A stretch of 64,000 nt of DNA from Polaromonas sp. A23 (GCF_002001015.1 NZ_MUNO01000004.1:78210-142209), one strand, 5' to 3'. Positions 1 through 9,508 are shown, counted from the first letter of the stretch. Notes: a model not told the origin generated them from the sequence alone. Numbers and translations: made by a program.

Positions 1-1
1 T

Positions 2-400
2 TATCTGCAGCGTGCTGTGCAGGCTGGTGAGCGGGAGCTTGCACCCCGCAGTCGCTTTGTCAGTGCCCATGGATTTCATGATAACGGCGTTTATGTCGGC
101 ATGGCTTTGCTGCATAAGCCAGCTCTGATCGTTCTCGGCATGGGTATGCCTCGGCAGGAGAACGTTGCTGCGGCACTGCGTGCTTCCATCACTTTTCCTT
201 GTCTGATTGTTTGCGGCGGCGCCATTATTGATTTTCTCGGCGGCAAGACGCCACGTGCGCCGCTGTGGTTGCGCCAGAAGGGCCTGGAGTGGTTGTACAG
301 GCTGGCCATCGAGCCAAAGCGCCTGTTCCAGCGCTACGTGATCGGCAACCCGCTTTTTCTGTCACGGGCGTTGCGGCTGGCGTCGTTTCGTCGCAGTTGA
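2..400 (+). CDS. WecG/TagA/CpsF family glycosyltransferase, C-terminal part
   Basis: The gene is cut by the left edge of the window. Only 132 C-terminal residues are visible, and the frame is open back to base 2, so any start inside the window would be artificial. The remaining part contains VLGMGMPRQE and CGGAIIDFLGG, followed by a basic end rich in Arg and Trp (GLEWLYRLAIEPKRLFQRY). This is characteristic of the family that adds N-acetylmannosaminuronate, N-acetylmannosamine or related sugars to lipid-linked glycans at the inner membrane. It lies beside a polysaccharide locus and probably takes part in building the same glycan. Its stop overlaps the 3' end of the convergent acetyltransferase gene by 39 bp. 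The sugar donor cannot be told from the sequence. Confidence 0.88.
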   Translation, partial: YLQRAVQAGERELAPRSRFVSAHGFHDNGVYVGMALLHKPALIVLGMGMPRQENVAAALRASITFPCLIVCGGAIIDFLGGKTPRAPLWLRQKGLEWLYRLAIEPKRLFQRYVIGNPLFLSRALRLASFRRS

Positions 401-1039
401 TTTGTCCGCCGTCGTGAAATCTGCGGCGTCTGGGTCTGGCGTTGAGGGGTTGGCGTCGCTTTGAGAGGGCTCCCAGCGATTGTCGACATCAGGCGTGCAA
501 TGGCTCTTGACGACCTGGCCCGGATTGCCCAGCACGACGCTGTAGGCAGGGATGCTTCTGAAAACATAAGCCCCTCCGGCGATCCTGCTGCCTCTGCCAA
601 TCGTCACCCCGCCCACCACAATGGCTTGTGGGCCTATCCAGACTTCATCTTCAATGACCGGGTAGGTGGTGAACCTCCGGCCTTCGCTGTCAATATGGTC
701 GCGCTGTCCCAACGTAACACCGTGAAAGAGCGTCACATTGCTGCCGATGCGGGTGCCGACGTTGATCACAATTCCTCGCCCATGTGTCAGCGCCAACCCC
801 GGGGCTATTTCCGTTCGCCAGGGAAGCTCTATGCCGGACCATTGGCATGCGAGGCCATGCCATAACCTCGCAAAGACGAAGGCTGGCCAGCGCAAGGTGG
901 GGTGGCATTGCTGCGCTGCCTGGCAGCACCGAAAGGTGACGAGGACACGGTACGTGGGGCTTGCCAAAAACCCCTTGGCCACCAGCCACCAGTTGAAGTG
1001 CCCGAATTGGCGAACAGTGTCGGCCTTCAATGCGTCCAT
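362..1039 (-). CDS. Serine acetyltransferase-like hexapeptide-repeat acetyltransferase
   Basis: A 225-residue protein with a left-handed beta-helix (hexapeptide repeat) core at about residues 75-175: GIVINVGTRIGSNVTLFHGV, then IEDEVWIGPQAIVVGGVTIG. These read like the CysE/WcaB group of acetyl-CoA-dependent O-acetyltransferases. The last 45 or so residues are a hydrophilic Asp/Ser/Lys-rich tail, probably disordered. It is the last gene of the minus-strand polysaccharide run and its start overlaps the end of the upstream epimerase gene by 13 bp. In this context it most likely acetylates a sugar rather than serine. The 3' end runs 39 bp into the convergent glycosyltransferase gene. Confidence 0.85.
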   Translation of the reverse strand: MDALKADTVRQFGHFNWWLVAKGFLASPTYRVLVTFRCCQAAQQCHPTLRWPAFVFARLWHGLACQWSGIELPWRTEIAPGLALTHGRGIVINVGTRIGSNVTLFHGVTLGQRDHIDSEGRRFTTYPVIEDEVWIGPQAIVVGGVTIGRGSRIAGGAYVFRSIPAYSVVLGNPGQVVKSHCTPDVDNRWEPSQSDANPSTPDPDAADFTTADKSTATKRRQPQRP

Positions 1040-2037
1040 AGGGGTTTCTCAAGTACCTTCCGTGCCAGCTGATGTTCCTTCAGGAACCATGCTGCCGAAC
1101 TTTGAAGACTCTCTGTGTAAGGCGTCCAGTTCAGGCCAAGTTTTTTCGTCGCGGCACGCGTATCGAGCTGGATGTGCTGCTTCCAGAGGCGAAGCAGCCC
1201 CGGCGGCATGGGGTCCGGCACGCTGTTGGGGGATACGCCAAAGCGTTTCAGTAGCAGCTCGGCAACCTTCAGCGGTGGTCCGGCCCCCCAGGCATCGAGC
1301 AGCAGTTGACGCTGAGAGAGGCGTGGCACCGGTGTGGCGCCGGTCGCCAGAGCCAGATCCAGGAAGTAATCGTTCCATCTCGGGCTGTCCGGAGCTGCCA
1401 GATTAAAAGCTGCGCTTTGGTGCGGGGCTAGCGGCAACTGAAGCGCGGCGATGACGGCCTGGCAGACGTCGTCGACGTGAACCAGATTCGACCAGCCATC
1501 GCCTGCAGCGCCCAGGTCACCCAAGCGCCGGGAATTCAACCACCGTCCTGTTCTTCCTACCCAAAGTTCGCTGCCGGGCCCGAATACACAGCCGGGCCGC
1601 AGGATCACTGCCTGGCCCCCCCCGCGGACAAAGTCGGACAAGTGTGCTTCGGCCTCGCATTTGGCGCGGCCATACCATCCCAGGCCTGGATCCAATGGGG
1701 CATCCTCGTTGATCAGGCCTTCTGCCGGCCCATAGACCGACATCGTGCTCAAGTGCACGATCCTTGTGCATTCAGCGGTTTGGCATGCCTGGGCAAGCGA
1801 CAGCGAACCTTCGGAAATGGCGCGGGCACTGCCGGCAACACAATTGACCACCGCGTCAAATCCCCGGAGGGCGGCCGCTAAAGAAGCCGGGTCACGTGTA
1901 TCCACCCGAAGCGACTCAAGGCCAGGTGCGGTATATCCGCGCGAAGCTCCCACAGGTTCGGCCCACGATGTGTTCGCGAGCAGGTTGACCAGTCGCTGGC
2001 CCACGTACCCGGTGGCTCCCAATACCAACACCCTCAT
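1027..2037 (-). CDS. NAD-dependent epimerase/dehydratase family protein
   Basis: A 336-residue extended short-chain dehydrogenase. The N-terminal Rossmann motif LGATGYVGQRL binds the dinucleotide, and the active-site Tyr-Lys pair is seen as GWYGRAKCEAE near residues 120-130. It probably changes the stereochemistry or oxidation state of a nucleotide sugar, but the substrate is not readable. ATG at 2037 is preceded by GGAG at suitable spacing and overlaps the stop of the upstream GMC oxidoreductase by 4 bp, so the two are likely co-translated. That pairing suggests the two enzymes act in sequence on the same sugar (inference). Confidence 0.85.
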   Translation of the reverse strand: MRVLVLGATGYVGQRLVNLLANTSWAEPVGASRGYTAPGLESLRVDTRDPASLAAALRGFDAVVNCVAGSARAISEGSLSLAQACQTAECTRIVHLSTMSVYGPAEGLINEDAPLDPGLGWYGRAKCEAEAHLSDFVRGGGQAVILRPGCVFGPGSELWVGRTGRWLNSRRLGDLGAAGDGWSNLVHVDDVCQAVIAALQLPLAPHQSAAFNLAAPDSPRWNDYFLDLALATGATPVPRLSQRQLLLDAWGAGPPLKVAELLLKRFGVSPNSVPDPMPPGLLRLWKQHIQLDTRAATKKLGLNWTPYTESLQSSAAWFLKEHQLARKVLEKPLWTH

Positions 2038-3725
2038 GCCGGCACTCCGTCCAGCTGCAGGGCATGACTGGGGCGCAGTCGGCGCGAGAGCGTGTCGCCC
2101 AATCTCAGCGAAAGGGCGATGAGCGTGAGCGTCGGGTTGGCCTGGCTCGACGTGGGAAACACTGCACTTCCCGCCACGAACAGGTTGTGCACAGAATGCA
2201 CCTGGCAGTCGGCGTTGACCACGCTGGTGCGTTCATCAAGACCCATGCGCGCAGTCCCGATGTGATGTCCGCCGTAAGCGCCAAAACGCATGAGGTCTTC
2301 TTCCAGCGTGGAGCGGTTGTATTCAAGCCGGGCGGTACCGCTTCGCTCAAACTCCTGCGCAAAAACGTCGAGAGATCGCGCGACAGATTCAATATCCGTC
2401 TGGCTATAGTGCCAGTCCACACGCAGCTGCGGCATACCGAAGGCGTCTACTTTGTCCGAGAGCATGACCCGGCTTCGGGCTTGCGGTACCTGTTCGCCGT
2501 GCATCTCCAGGCTGAAGCGGTTGGTCCGGTTGCGCAGGATCACCGAAGGGAACTTGCGGCTGGCTAGGGTGCGGCGAGTCAGCCAATGTGCCAGAAAAGC
2601 GGTGGTGTCGATCGGGTCCCTCACCACATTGAGCGCATGTCGCGCGTAGGTGCCCAGTGTGGGCGGGGTGCCGTCGTTCAGTCGTTTGCTGTACTCATAG
2701 CTGATCAGCTTGCGTGCCAGGAACAGGCCGGACAACACGCCGCTGCGGTGCGATGGGTCGGTAATGCGCGGAAAGTGCAGGCGACCCACTGCATTGGCCA
2801 GGCCGAGACGGCGTTGTTCGCTGGCGGTGACCGATAGCCGGCGCCGGCAATACACCCCTTCGGGTGCCAGTTCATAACCGTGCCGCACACGACTCGGGGT
2901 ACCGCGAACCGTGAGGGTGCCCACATTGCCGGCGATGTGGCACATGTAGTAGCGACCAACCACATCATGATGGTTGCCGACACCGGTAGGTGTCACCTCA
3001 CGCGAAGCCAGCAGCAGACGTGCGGTCTCCAGTCCACCTGCAGCCAGCACCGTTGCGCGTGGCATCACGGAAAAACGCTTTCCGGACAGCGTGGCCACTT
3101 CGATGGAGCGTACTGCACGGCCATCGGCCTGCAGATGAATACCCGTGCAATTCGCCCCGAGCAGGACCTTTACGCCCGGCGCCAATTCCAGCCGTTTGGC
3201 ATAGCGGGTACCAAAGTGGGTGGGGCAGGAGAAGCGCTCGAGACCGTTTGTGCGCACGCGACTGCTGTCGAAGCCGCGAATCATGGGAGCAACGTCAGGG
3301 CCAAGTGCCTCTTCGGCGTTGTAACTGAAACGTCCGGCTTCTGCCAGGGCGTTGGCTGCCGGGTAGTAGGGCAGCAGATCTTCATAGGAGATCGGCCAGC
3401 CGCTGTCGGGTACATGGTTGCGCGTTTCAAAATCGAGCGAGTCGAATGGCATGCAACGTCCACCCCAGATGGCGGTTGATCCCCCCAATCTCCTGTGCCT
3501 GTATTTGTCTGGCGGGCTATGCAGGTCCTTGTCGGTCACCTCGCCCTCATAGAGAGCCTGGGTTTTTTCGTCCGCTTTCAGAAAACCCGATTCCAGCAGC
3601 AAGACGGAGAACCCCTGCTCGGACAGGGCCAGGGTGAGGGCGATGCCTGCAGGCCCTCCACCCACGATGCAAACATCAGTCTGGAGGCAGGCGCCATGAG
3701 GCGTGTTGTTGGCGTTCGAAATCAA
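2034..3725 (-). CDS. GMC family FAD-dependent oxidoreductase
   Basis: A 563-residue flavoprotein. The FAD-binding motif CIVGGGPAGIAL lies near residues 19-30, and the C-terminal GMC signature is HHIGTARMG followed by LFVAGSAVFPTSSQANPT, containing the expected catalytic His and a late Asn. The family oxidises alcohols, sugars and sterols. There is no obvious signal peptide, so it is probably cytoplasmic. The start is TTG at 3725, supported by a strong GGAGG seven bases upstream; it overlaps the stop of the preceding glycosyltransferase by 4 bp. A GMC oxidoreductase inside a polysaccharide operon is uncommon and suggests an oxidised sugar in the product. Confidence 0.88.
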   Translation of the reverse strand: MISNANNTPHGACLQTDVCIVGGGPAGIALTLALSEQGFSVLLLESGFLKADEKTQALYEGEVTDKDLHSPPDKYRHRRLGGSTAIWGGRCMPFDSLDFETRNHVPDSGWPISYEDLLPYYPAANALAEAGRFSYNAEEALGPDVAPMIRGFDSSRVRTNGLERFSCPTHFGTRYAKRLELAPGVKVLLGANCTGIHLQADGRAVRSIEVATLSGKRFSVMPRATVLAAGGLETARLLLASREVTPTGVGNHHDVVGRYYMCHIAGNVGTLTVRGTPSRVRHGYELAPEGVYCRRRLSVTASEQRRLGLANAVGRLHFPRITDPSHRSGVLSGLFLARKLISYEYSKRLNDGTPPTLGTYARHALNVVRDPIDTTAFLAHWLTRRTLASRKFPSVILRNRTNRFSLEMHGEQVPQARSRVMLSDKVDAFGMPQLRVDWHYSQTDIESVARSLDVFAQEFERSGTARLEYNRSTLEEDLMRFGAYGGHHIGTARMGLDERTSVVNADCQVHSVHNLFVAGSAVFPTSSQANPTLTLIALSLRLGDTLSRRLRPSHALQLDGVPA

Positions 3726-4888
3726 AGTGTGGCCTCCGTGATGCGGGCGTGGCTTTCCAGCGGCTGGCCGGCAATGCCAAAGTGCCGTTGGTGAATGCGC
3801 GCAATGCTGGCCGCGAAACGGGTCAGGGAAAATTGCAGTTCGTACAGCGCGCGTCCGTTGCGTTCAAGCGTTTCCCGCAAGGCAGGTTGTGCCAGTACCT
3901 GCTGCAGAGCCGTTGCGATTCCGGGTACGTCACCGGGCTGGACAAAACAGGCATTGACGCCGTTTGTCAGCACGAAAGGTATCTCTCCGACCGGACTGCA
4001 GACAACGGCAACACCGTTGGCCATTGCTTCGAGGATGACCAGCGGCAAGCCTTCGTCATACGATGGAAGCACCAGCACGTCCGCCTGTGCCATCAGGCGC
4101 GCGACTTGCTGCTGGTCCGACCAACCCGCAAACCGCACAAAATGGTCGACTCCAAGCTCACGGGCTTTTTGCTCGTAGCTCTGGACCTCTCCTCCCCCCG
4201 CAAAGGTAAGTTCGACGCGGGATGCATCGAAGCCAGGTACAGCCATCGCATGCAGAAGGTCTGACACACCTTTGCGTTCCGTCAAATTTCCTACAAACAG
4301 AATTCTCTGGCGGGTCTGCGCGGCTACATCACGCCGCGTCTCGGTCGGTTCCGGAACACCGTTGATGACCACTTCGATGCGGTTGGCCGGGACTTTCAGT
4401 TCCTCATTGACAAAGCGCCGCGCCGCGCTGCCGAGAACCACGCAGCTGGACGGCAAAGAAAAGGCCCAGCGTGCCAAGGCTTGCAGCGGCTGCGGCCAGG
4501 CACGGTAAGCGTGGTGGAGTTGCGCAGCGTGCAGATGCAGAACCACGGGGACACGAAGCAGCCGGCATACGGCCATGACTGCCACCTTCCGAAAGAAGCT
4601 CAGGCGCTCGGCCATGTTCACATGCACGCCGGCCAGCTTGCCGTTTAGCTTGCCTTGCAGGAGTTTGCCAAGAGCGGTAGCAAGAACCCAAAAGGAGTAG
4701 AGGGCATTGGCTCCTCCCCGCGTATCCAGCGGACGCAGTTCGGCTATGTCGGCGCGGGCGTTGAAGGCCTGTGCCTGAATGAGGTAATCCGCGACCTTGA
4801 ACATGCCGCCGCCTTTGTGGGTCCAGGGGCAGGCAATGTAGATATAGCGCTTGTCGTGGGCAGAGGACGCTGGGAGGTTTTTTTGCAT
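3722..4888 (-). CDS. Glycosyltransferase family 4 (GT-B fold)
   Basis: A 388-residue retaining glycosyltransferase with an N-terminal acceptor domain and a C-terminal donor domain. The donor half shows RILFVGNLTERKGVSDLLHA and the signature DVLVLPSYDEGLPLVILEAM with the E-x7-E nucleotide-sugar site. ATG at 4888 is chosen over upstream in-frame starts because those would run far into the acyltransferase gene, whereas this one follows its stop by 2 bp. It would add one sugar to the lipid-linked repeat unit on the cytoplasmic face. Donor and acceptor are unknown. Confidence 0.9.
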   Translation of the reverse strand: MQKNLPASSAHDKRYIYIACPWTHKGGGMFKVADYLIQAQAFNARADIAELRPLDTRGGANALYSFWVLATALGKLLQGKLNGKLAGVHVNMAERLSFFRKVAVMAVCRLLRVPVVLHLHAAQLHHAYRAWPQPLQALARWAFSLPSSCVVLGSAARRFVNEELKVPANRIEVVINGVPEPTETRRDVAAQTRQRILFVGNLTERKGVSDLLHAMAVPGFDASRVELTFAGGGEVQSYEQKARELGVDHFVRFAGWSDQQQVARLMAQADVLVLPSYDEGLPLVILEAMANGVAVVCSPVGEIPFVLTNGVNACFVQPGDVPGIATALQQVLAQPALRETLERNGRALYELQFSLTRFAASIARIHQRHFGIAGQPLESHARITEATL

Positions 4889-4890
4889 GG

Positions 4891-5958
4891 TCACTTTCCA
4901 AGAGGCTGGGCAGACAACGCGAGAGGCTTGAACAGCGCGCGTTTGAGATAGGAGGTCATGGGCCGTTCCAGCCACAGATAGGAGACGCAACCGGCAATCA
5001 GCACCACGAGGCACACAACCGGAACAATGATCATGCTGTCCCGCAAGCCAAGTTGCCTGAGCGCCAGGACAACTGCCGGAACCACGAAGGTGTGCGAAAG
5101 ATAAATGGAATAAGAAGCATCACCCAGAAAAGACAAAGGAGCAGCGATGCGGGCATGCGCTATCCAGGGCTCCAGCCAGACCGCGCCCAGGACCATGAAC
5201 GCCGCGGCTATGCCCCAGGTGAAGAAGCGATTGGCCGACACATCCCAGGCGATGCCGAACATCAGAACCAGACCGGCTGATATGGCGAGCAGACCTGTGG
5301 CAGGGGGAATGGGGCGATAGTGAAGCAGCGCGTGGGCGATACAGACGCCCAGGAGGAATTCAAACACAATCGGCTGGGCATAAAAAGCCAATGGCGCGGA
5401 TGTCGAGATGGCCTGTCCGGCGATAAAAATTGTCAGAAAAACCAGGAGGCAAAACCGTATGCGTGGCGCACCCCACGCGATAGCCAGGGCGAAAACAGCA
5501 TAGAAAAGCATTTCGAAATTCAGTGTCCAGCCTACCGGCAGCGTGGGTTCGATCAGGCCCCACGGGCTGAGGGATGGAATGAAAAGCAGGGATGCCGCCA
5601 GATGACCCGGCTCCAATGATGATCGGACTGCCAGGCCGGGCAAAGCCAGCAACAGCGTCACTTTCAGCAGGGTGCAAAACCAATAAAGAGGAGCTATTCG
5701 CAATATGCGCCGCTTCATGAACATCCATGCCGCCTGCAGGCGGGCTGTACTGCTTGCGAAAGAGTTGCGGGTAGACATGGCCATGACAAACCCGCTGATC
5801 ACAAAAAAGATGTCGACCCCCGCGGAGCCGTTTACCCAGTAGTGACCGTGACCCTGCCCGCTTACGTAAATCGAAACGGCCTGCGTGGCGTGCATCACCA
5901 CCACCAGCATGGCGGCGACAAGCCTGAGGATCTGAACGCCCGTGAATTGCTGCGTCAT
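4891..5958 (-). CDS. Acyltransferase 3 (OafA/YrhL-like) membrane protein
   Basis: A 355-residue polytopic membrane protein with about ten hydrophobic segments. It has the family's early motif IQILRLVAAMLVVVMHA-like stretch (observed LRLVAAMLVVVMHATQAV) and the GVDIFFVISGFVMA signature, followed by RRILRIAPLYW. These proteins transfer acyl groups, usually acetyl or succinyl, to extracellular polysaccharides from the membrane. It sits between glycosyltransferase genes with 2 bp to the next gene, so it very likely decorates the glycan made by this locus. Confidence 0.92.
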   Translation of the reverse strand: MTQQFTGVQILRLVAAMLVVVMHATQAVSIYVSGQGHGHYWVNGSAGVDIFFVISGFVMAMSTRNSFASSTARLQAAWMFMKRRILRIAPLYWFCTLLKVTLLLALPGLAVRSSLEPGHLAASLLFIPSLSPWGLIEPTLPVGWTLNFEMLFYAVFALAIAWGAPRIRFCLLVFLTIFIAGQAISTSAPLAFYAQPIVFEFLLGVCIAHALLHYRPIPPATGLLAISAGLVLMFGIAWDVSANRFFTWGIAAAFMVLGAVWLEPWIAHARIAAPLSFLGDASYSIYLSHTFVVPAVVLALRQLGLRDSMIIVPVVCLVVLIAGCVSYLWLERPMTSYLKRALFKPLALSAQPLGK

Positions 5959-5983
5959 GTGAAATCTTTGTGGCCTCGGGAGC

Positions 5984-7081
5984 TCAGGGCGCAGAACCCC
6001 GGGCAGCCTGCCTTGGCGTCATGACCGGCTCCCGGATCACGCGGCTGGAAATAGCTTCACGTGCAGGATGCCGGTGCTGCAGCAGTCCCCGCAGCAGGCC
6101 GGCCGCATTGAAACACCACGACACCACGGAATAAAGGGCTTTGGTGAATGAACGCTTTCTCCAGGCCATCAGAGCGAGGGGCATGATGGCCAACAGGCCT
6201 AGCGATGTGACGCGCCAAAGCGGAGGCAGCGGCCAGAAAGGTACGCTAGCCAGCAGGCACCACCAGGCGATTACAGCCAGATAGATGCGCAACTCGCGCA
6301 GGCCTTGCAGGATGAGGCGCATGCGCGACTGGCCTGCTGCCGCCCGAACCAGCTCGCCCAGCCCGCAGATGTAGCGGGTGCGCCAGCGCCGCAGCAACAG
6401 GCTGTAGGGCGGAGCATCATGGCCAAAGTGGTCTGCGGCATCCAGCGGCAGACGCCAGAGCAGCCATCCCAGCGAGCGCAGCCGCACCGCCAAGTCGAAC
6501 TCCTCATAACTATGCAGGTTGCGGTCCGAGAAATAGCCCGCCGCCTCAATCGCCTTACGCCTGTAGAGGCCGCCGCCATCCAGACGGTCAACGGCCCCGG
6601 GCAACTGATGAGTCGCAACCCGTTCGGCACGGGAGCGGTACTCCAGGCTCTCCGTGTTGTTCTCGACGATGCGGCCTCCGACACCGGCGACTGACTCATG
6701 GGTATTCAGAAAGGCCAGAGCCTGCTCCAGGAAGCCGGGCCGCATCTGCATATCACCGTCGAGAATGTAGATGAAGTCGCCGCGTGAATGCTGGTACCCC
6801 AGCTGTGGACCGGCGCCGCAGCAACGCTCCTCAGGATGAGCCAGCTGTACGATGCGTATCGGATAGGCGCACGCAAGGTGAACCGTCCGGTCGGTTGAGC
6901 AGGAATCGGCAAGTATTACTTCGCCGCCCACAGCTGCTGCCGCCCGCAGCGCGCTTTCGATCGTGGATGTGATGCGCTGTTCCTCGTTCAACGCCTTGAT
7001 GACAATCGACACGGGGCAGGAGGACGGGGACGATCGCTGACCTCCCGAGAAGTTTTCCGGTTTCATTTCTTTATCCAGCAT
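5984..7081 (-). CDS. Glycosyltransferase family 2 with C-terminal membrane segments
   Basis: A 365-residue GT-A type glycosyltransferase. Residues 20-240 carry CPVSIVIKALNEEQRI, the ADSCSTDRT motif and the metal-binding IYILDGDMQMRPGF. The C-terminal third contains two or three hydrophobic stretches (LAVIAWWCLLASVPFW and a following one), which would hold it at the inner membrane. It overlaps the preceding GT2 gene by 11 bp. ATG at 7081 is used; a second ATG at 7066 is possible. It probably adds a sugar to the lipid-linked unit. Confidence 0.88.
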   Translation of the reverse strand: MLDKEMKPENFSGGQRSSPSSCPVSIVIKALNEEQRITSTIESALRAAAAVGGEVILADSCSTDRTVHLACAYPIRIVQLAHPEERCCGAGPQLGYQHSRGDFIYILDGDMQMRPGFLEQALAFLNTHESVAGVGGRIVENNTESLEYRSRAERVATHQLPGAVDRLDGGGLYRRKAIEAAGYFSDRNLHSYEEFDLAVRLRSLGWLLWRLPLDAADHFGHDAPPYSLLLRRWRTRYICGLGELVRAAAGQSRMRLILQGLRELRIYLAVIAWWCLLASVPFWPLPPLWRVTSLGLLAIMPLALMAWRKRSFTKALYSVVSWCFNAAGLLRGLLQHRHPAREAISSRVIREPVMTPRQAARGSAP

Positions 7082-8033
7082 CAGGGGAACCTGGCGTTCG
7101 GCTCACGCGCCAGAGTTCCCAGTTACGCAGAGTCTGGCCAGGCAAAAACAGGGCGATCAAAGCCGTCAGCCACCAGCGGCCACTGTTGATGGCACGCCGC
7201 CCCTGGAACAGGTAACGCAGTGCCTGGAGCCGGCGGCCAGATGTCACAGCCTCGCGGGCCAACGTCACATCATGCTGTGCCGCCAACCACAGGCTTGACC
7301 CGCGTAATGAAGGAATCATGGCGCCGGATATCGCGCGGAGCCGCATTCGCTGCAAAAACGGGGGAACAGTTGAGCCGATGTGGCTCGCCGTCAAACTGCC
7401 TTCGGCCGCAACCCGGTACGCCATCAGCGGTGCCCGAACCAATGCGATCGGGGTGCTCTCCGCCAGGCGAAACCACAGGTCAAGGTCTTCTCCTTGCGAC
7501 TCCCCCGGAGGAAAGCAAGGTTGCATGGCCTGTAACCGCGACGTTCGCACGCAAACTGCACTGGTGCAAAGCGAGGGGCCCCTCATCCAGCGCACTGGAA
7601 GGTTCGTGATGATTTCAATCTCGGGTTGCCCGGCCTGGACGGGCCAGCGAGGCGGCCACAACTCCGGCTTGTCCTGTAGGAAGATGAATCCCGTCGCCAC
7701 AGTGTCTGCCTGGGGAGCGGCAGACTGGGCGATCAGCAGGTTGGCGAGATAGCTGGGATGATGCCAGTCATCAGCATCGAGAAAGGCGACCCATTCGCCT
7801 CGGGCCAGAGCGATCCCATGGTTTCGCGCTGCGGAAACACCGGCGTTGGCCTGCCGTACCATGCGCACGCGCGGGTCGGCCACCGCTTCTACCAGTGCCG
7901 GGCCGCCGTCCGTTGAGCCATCATCAACAACGATGATTTCAAAGTCGGTGAAGCTTTGAGAAAGTGCCGACGTCAGCGTGCCGATGATGTAGGTCGCCTT
8001 GTTGTAGAGCGGGATGACGATGGAAAATTTCAT
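7071..8033 (-). CDS. Glycosyltransferase family 2
   Basis: A 320-residue GT-A glycosyltransferase starting MKFSIVIPLYNKATYI. It carries the nucleotide-binding VDDGSTDGG and the metal-binding VAFLDADDWHHPSYL. It is mostly soluble, with a hydrophobic stretch near the C-terminus. It belongs to the minus-strand polysaccharide run, 8 bp downstream of the polymerase-like gene and overlapping the next GT2 gene. Family assignment is firm, but the sugar is unknown. Confidence 0.9.
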   Translation of the reverse strand: MKFSIVIPLYNKATYIIGTLTSALSQSFTDFEIIVVDDGSTDGGPALVEAVADPRVRMVRQANAGVSAARNHGIALARGEWVAFLDADDWHHPSYLANLLIAQSAAPQADTVATGFIFLQDKPELWPPRWPVQAGQPEIEIITNLPVRWMRGPSLCTSAVCVRTSRLQAMQPCFPPGESQGEDLDLWFRLAESTPIALVRAPLMAYRVAAEGSLTASHIGSTVPPFLQRMRLRAISGAMIPSLRGSSLWLAAQHDVTLAREAVTSGRRLQALRYLFQGRRAINSGRWWLTALIALFLPGQTLRNWELWRVSRTPGSPDAG

Positions 8034-8041
8034 GGGTCGAA

Positions 8042-9499
8042 TCAGGTTGCTTTGGGTATGCCTGCTGCAAAGGTTGCGGTTGCGGGGCGCCCCGCAACGG
8101 TCCTTGGCCGCGCCAGCCGCACCGCACTGGCCGACGCTGCCAGGGTCATCAGCAACAGCATGTGGGTGACCAGTTCGGAGCCGTAACCGAACAGCAGCAA
8201 GGGAACTTCGCTGATTGCACGCATCGTCAATGCCAGGAACAAGGCCAGCGATATTCCTTTGCTGACACGGGCATAACGGATCGACAGCACTAGCAGTACC
8301 AGTGCATACAGCACCAGCGCTGAGGCTCCGACCACACCAGCACGCGACAGCGTGTCCATGAACTGGTTATGCGCGTGGGTTGCTGCGGGCATACCGATGC
8401 TCGCCCTGAAGCTGGCATCCCACATGGAAGGGCCATAACCAAAAACAGGATTGCGTTCCCATTCGTCCCAGGCGACGGCCCAAATACGATCACGGCCGGT
8501 CAGCGAGGCGAGCTGGGCGCCCTCGGCACTGTCAAAGAAACTGCTCAACTTGCCGCCGACATCTCCCAGCATCAGCACCAGCACCAGCGCTGTGACAGCG
8601 GCCATGAAGCCCAGTATCGACGCGATGCCAAACTCCGGACGCACAGGGTCACCGACTCGGCGCCAGAAAACCGGCCCGTTTCGTACAGCGATGATGCAAG
8701 CCGAACAGAGAAAAAAGGAAATCCAGGCGGTTTTGGATTGGGCCATGAAGAGCACTCCCAGTCCCACTGCCCATGCCAGCCGGTTCAGCCAGGTGCGCCG
8801 GAAGGGTTGTGCCAGCAGGCAAAGCATGCAAATTTGTGCCAGCATTCCAAGAGACACCGCATGTGTTGCCAGTCCGGCCAGCCGCGGTACACCGGGCAAC
8901 AGGCCCTGTGTGTAAGAGGTTTCGAGGACCATGTTGGTCTTGAACGGAATCAGCAGCAGGCCGGCGACCATAAAAAGCAGCAGGGCGTTGCGCGCGGCCC
9001 TGAATGCATGCTCAAGTTCGTCGCCCTCGGTCAATACGGCGGCCATTCCGATGACCAGCGGATAAACATAGGCATGGGACATCTTCGGGTGGGCACCCAG
9101 CAGTGCAGGCGCCGCCACCGTGCCCAGCCAGAAAACAACAAAGCCTACGAGAATCGCAGAGGGCAGGAACGCGGCTTTGTCCCGCTTCAACCAATGCGTG
9201 AGGATGCGTTCGCAGGCTATGGTCAGCAGAATCAGCGACACCAGGGGCTGGGCCAGGGTTTGCAGTGGGTGATGGATGGGCACATCGAGCTCGCTCACGC
9301 TCAGAGGCACAGTGAGGTCGCGACCCGACAGCAGAAGCGAAAGCGCCTGCATGAACAGGATCGCATAGAACGCCCAATGCAGGTAGCCATGGTTTCGGTG
9401 GGAGGTCAGGTGGACAGCTCCGGCCATGCCCAGTGACGCACCAAACGCTGCAAGCACGGCGCCGGTTAGCAGAACGGAAATGATGATGACTTGTTCCAT
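8042..9499 (-). CDS. O-antigen ligase / Wzy polymerase-like membrane protein
   Basis: A 485-residue polytopic protein with at least ten hydrophobic segments and a large periplasmic loop in the second half, including the region FGYGPSMWDASFRA and ATHAHNQFMDTLSRAG. The latter resembles the H-(A/S)-H-N-x-(F/Y) pattern typical of the Wzy_C/O-antigen ligase family. In this operon, with a flippase directly upstream, it most likely polymerises the repeat unit in the periplasm, although ligase activity cannot be excluded. It is 9 bp downstream of the flippase gene. Confidence 0.85.
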   Translation of the reverse strand: MEQVIIISVLLTGAVLAAFGASLGMAGAVHLTSHRNHGYLHWAFYAILFMQALSLLLSGRDLTVPLSVSELDVPIHHPLQTLAQPLVSLILLTIACERILTHWLKRDKAAFLPSAILVGFVVFWLGTVAAPALLGAHPKMSHAYVYPLVIGMAAVLTEGDELEHAFRAARNALLLFMVAGLLLIPFKTNMVLETSYTQGLLPGVPRLAGLATHAVSLGMLAQICMLCLLAQPFRRTWLNRLAWAVGLGVLFMAQSKTAWISFFLCSACIIAVRNGPVFWRRVGDPVRPEFGIASILGFMAAVTALVLVLMLGDVGGKLSSFFDSAEGAQLASLTGRDRIWAVAWDEWERNPVFGYGPSMWDASFRASIGMPAATHAHNQFMDTLSRAGVVGASALVLYALVLLVLSIRYARVSKGISLALFLALTMRAISEVPLLLFGYGSELVTHMLLLMTLAASASAVRLARPRTVAGRPATATFAAGIPKAT

Positions 9500-9508
9500 A
9501 AGCGTCGC

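Noticed and set aside
8369..9436. A 355-codon open frame on the plus strand inside the polymerase gene
   Set aside because: Its product is rich in Gln, Arg and His with no domain, a typical shadow of a hydrophobic membrane protein gene.
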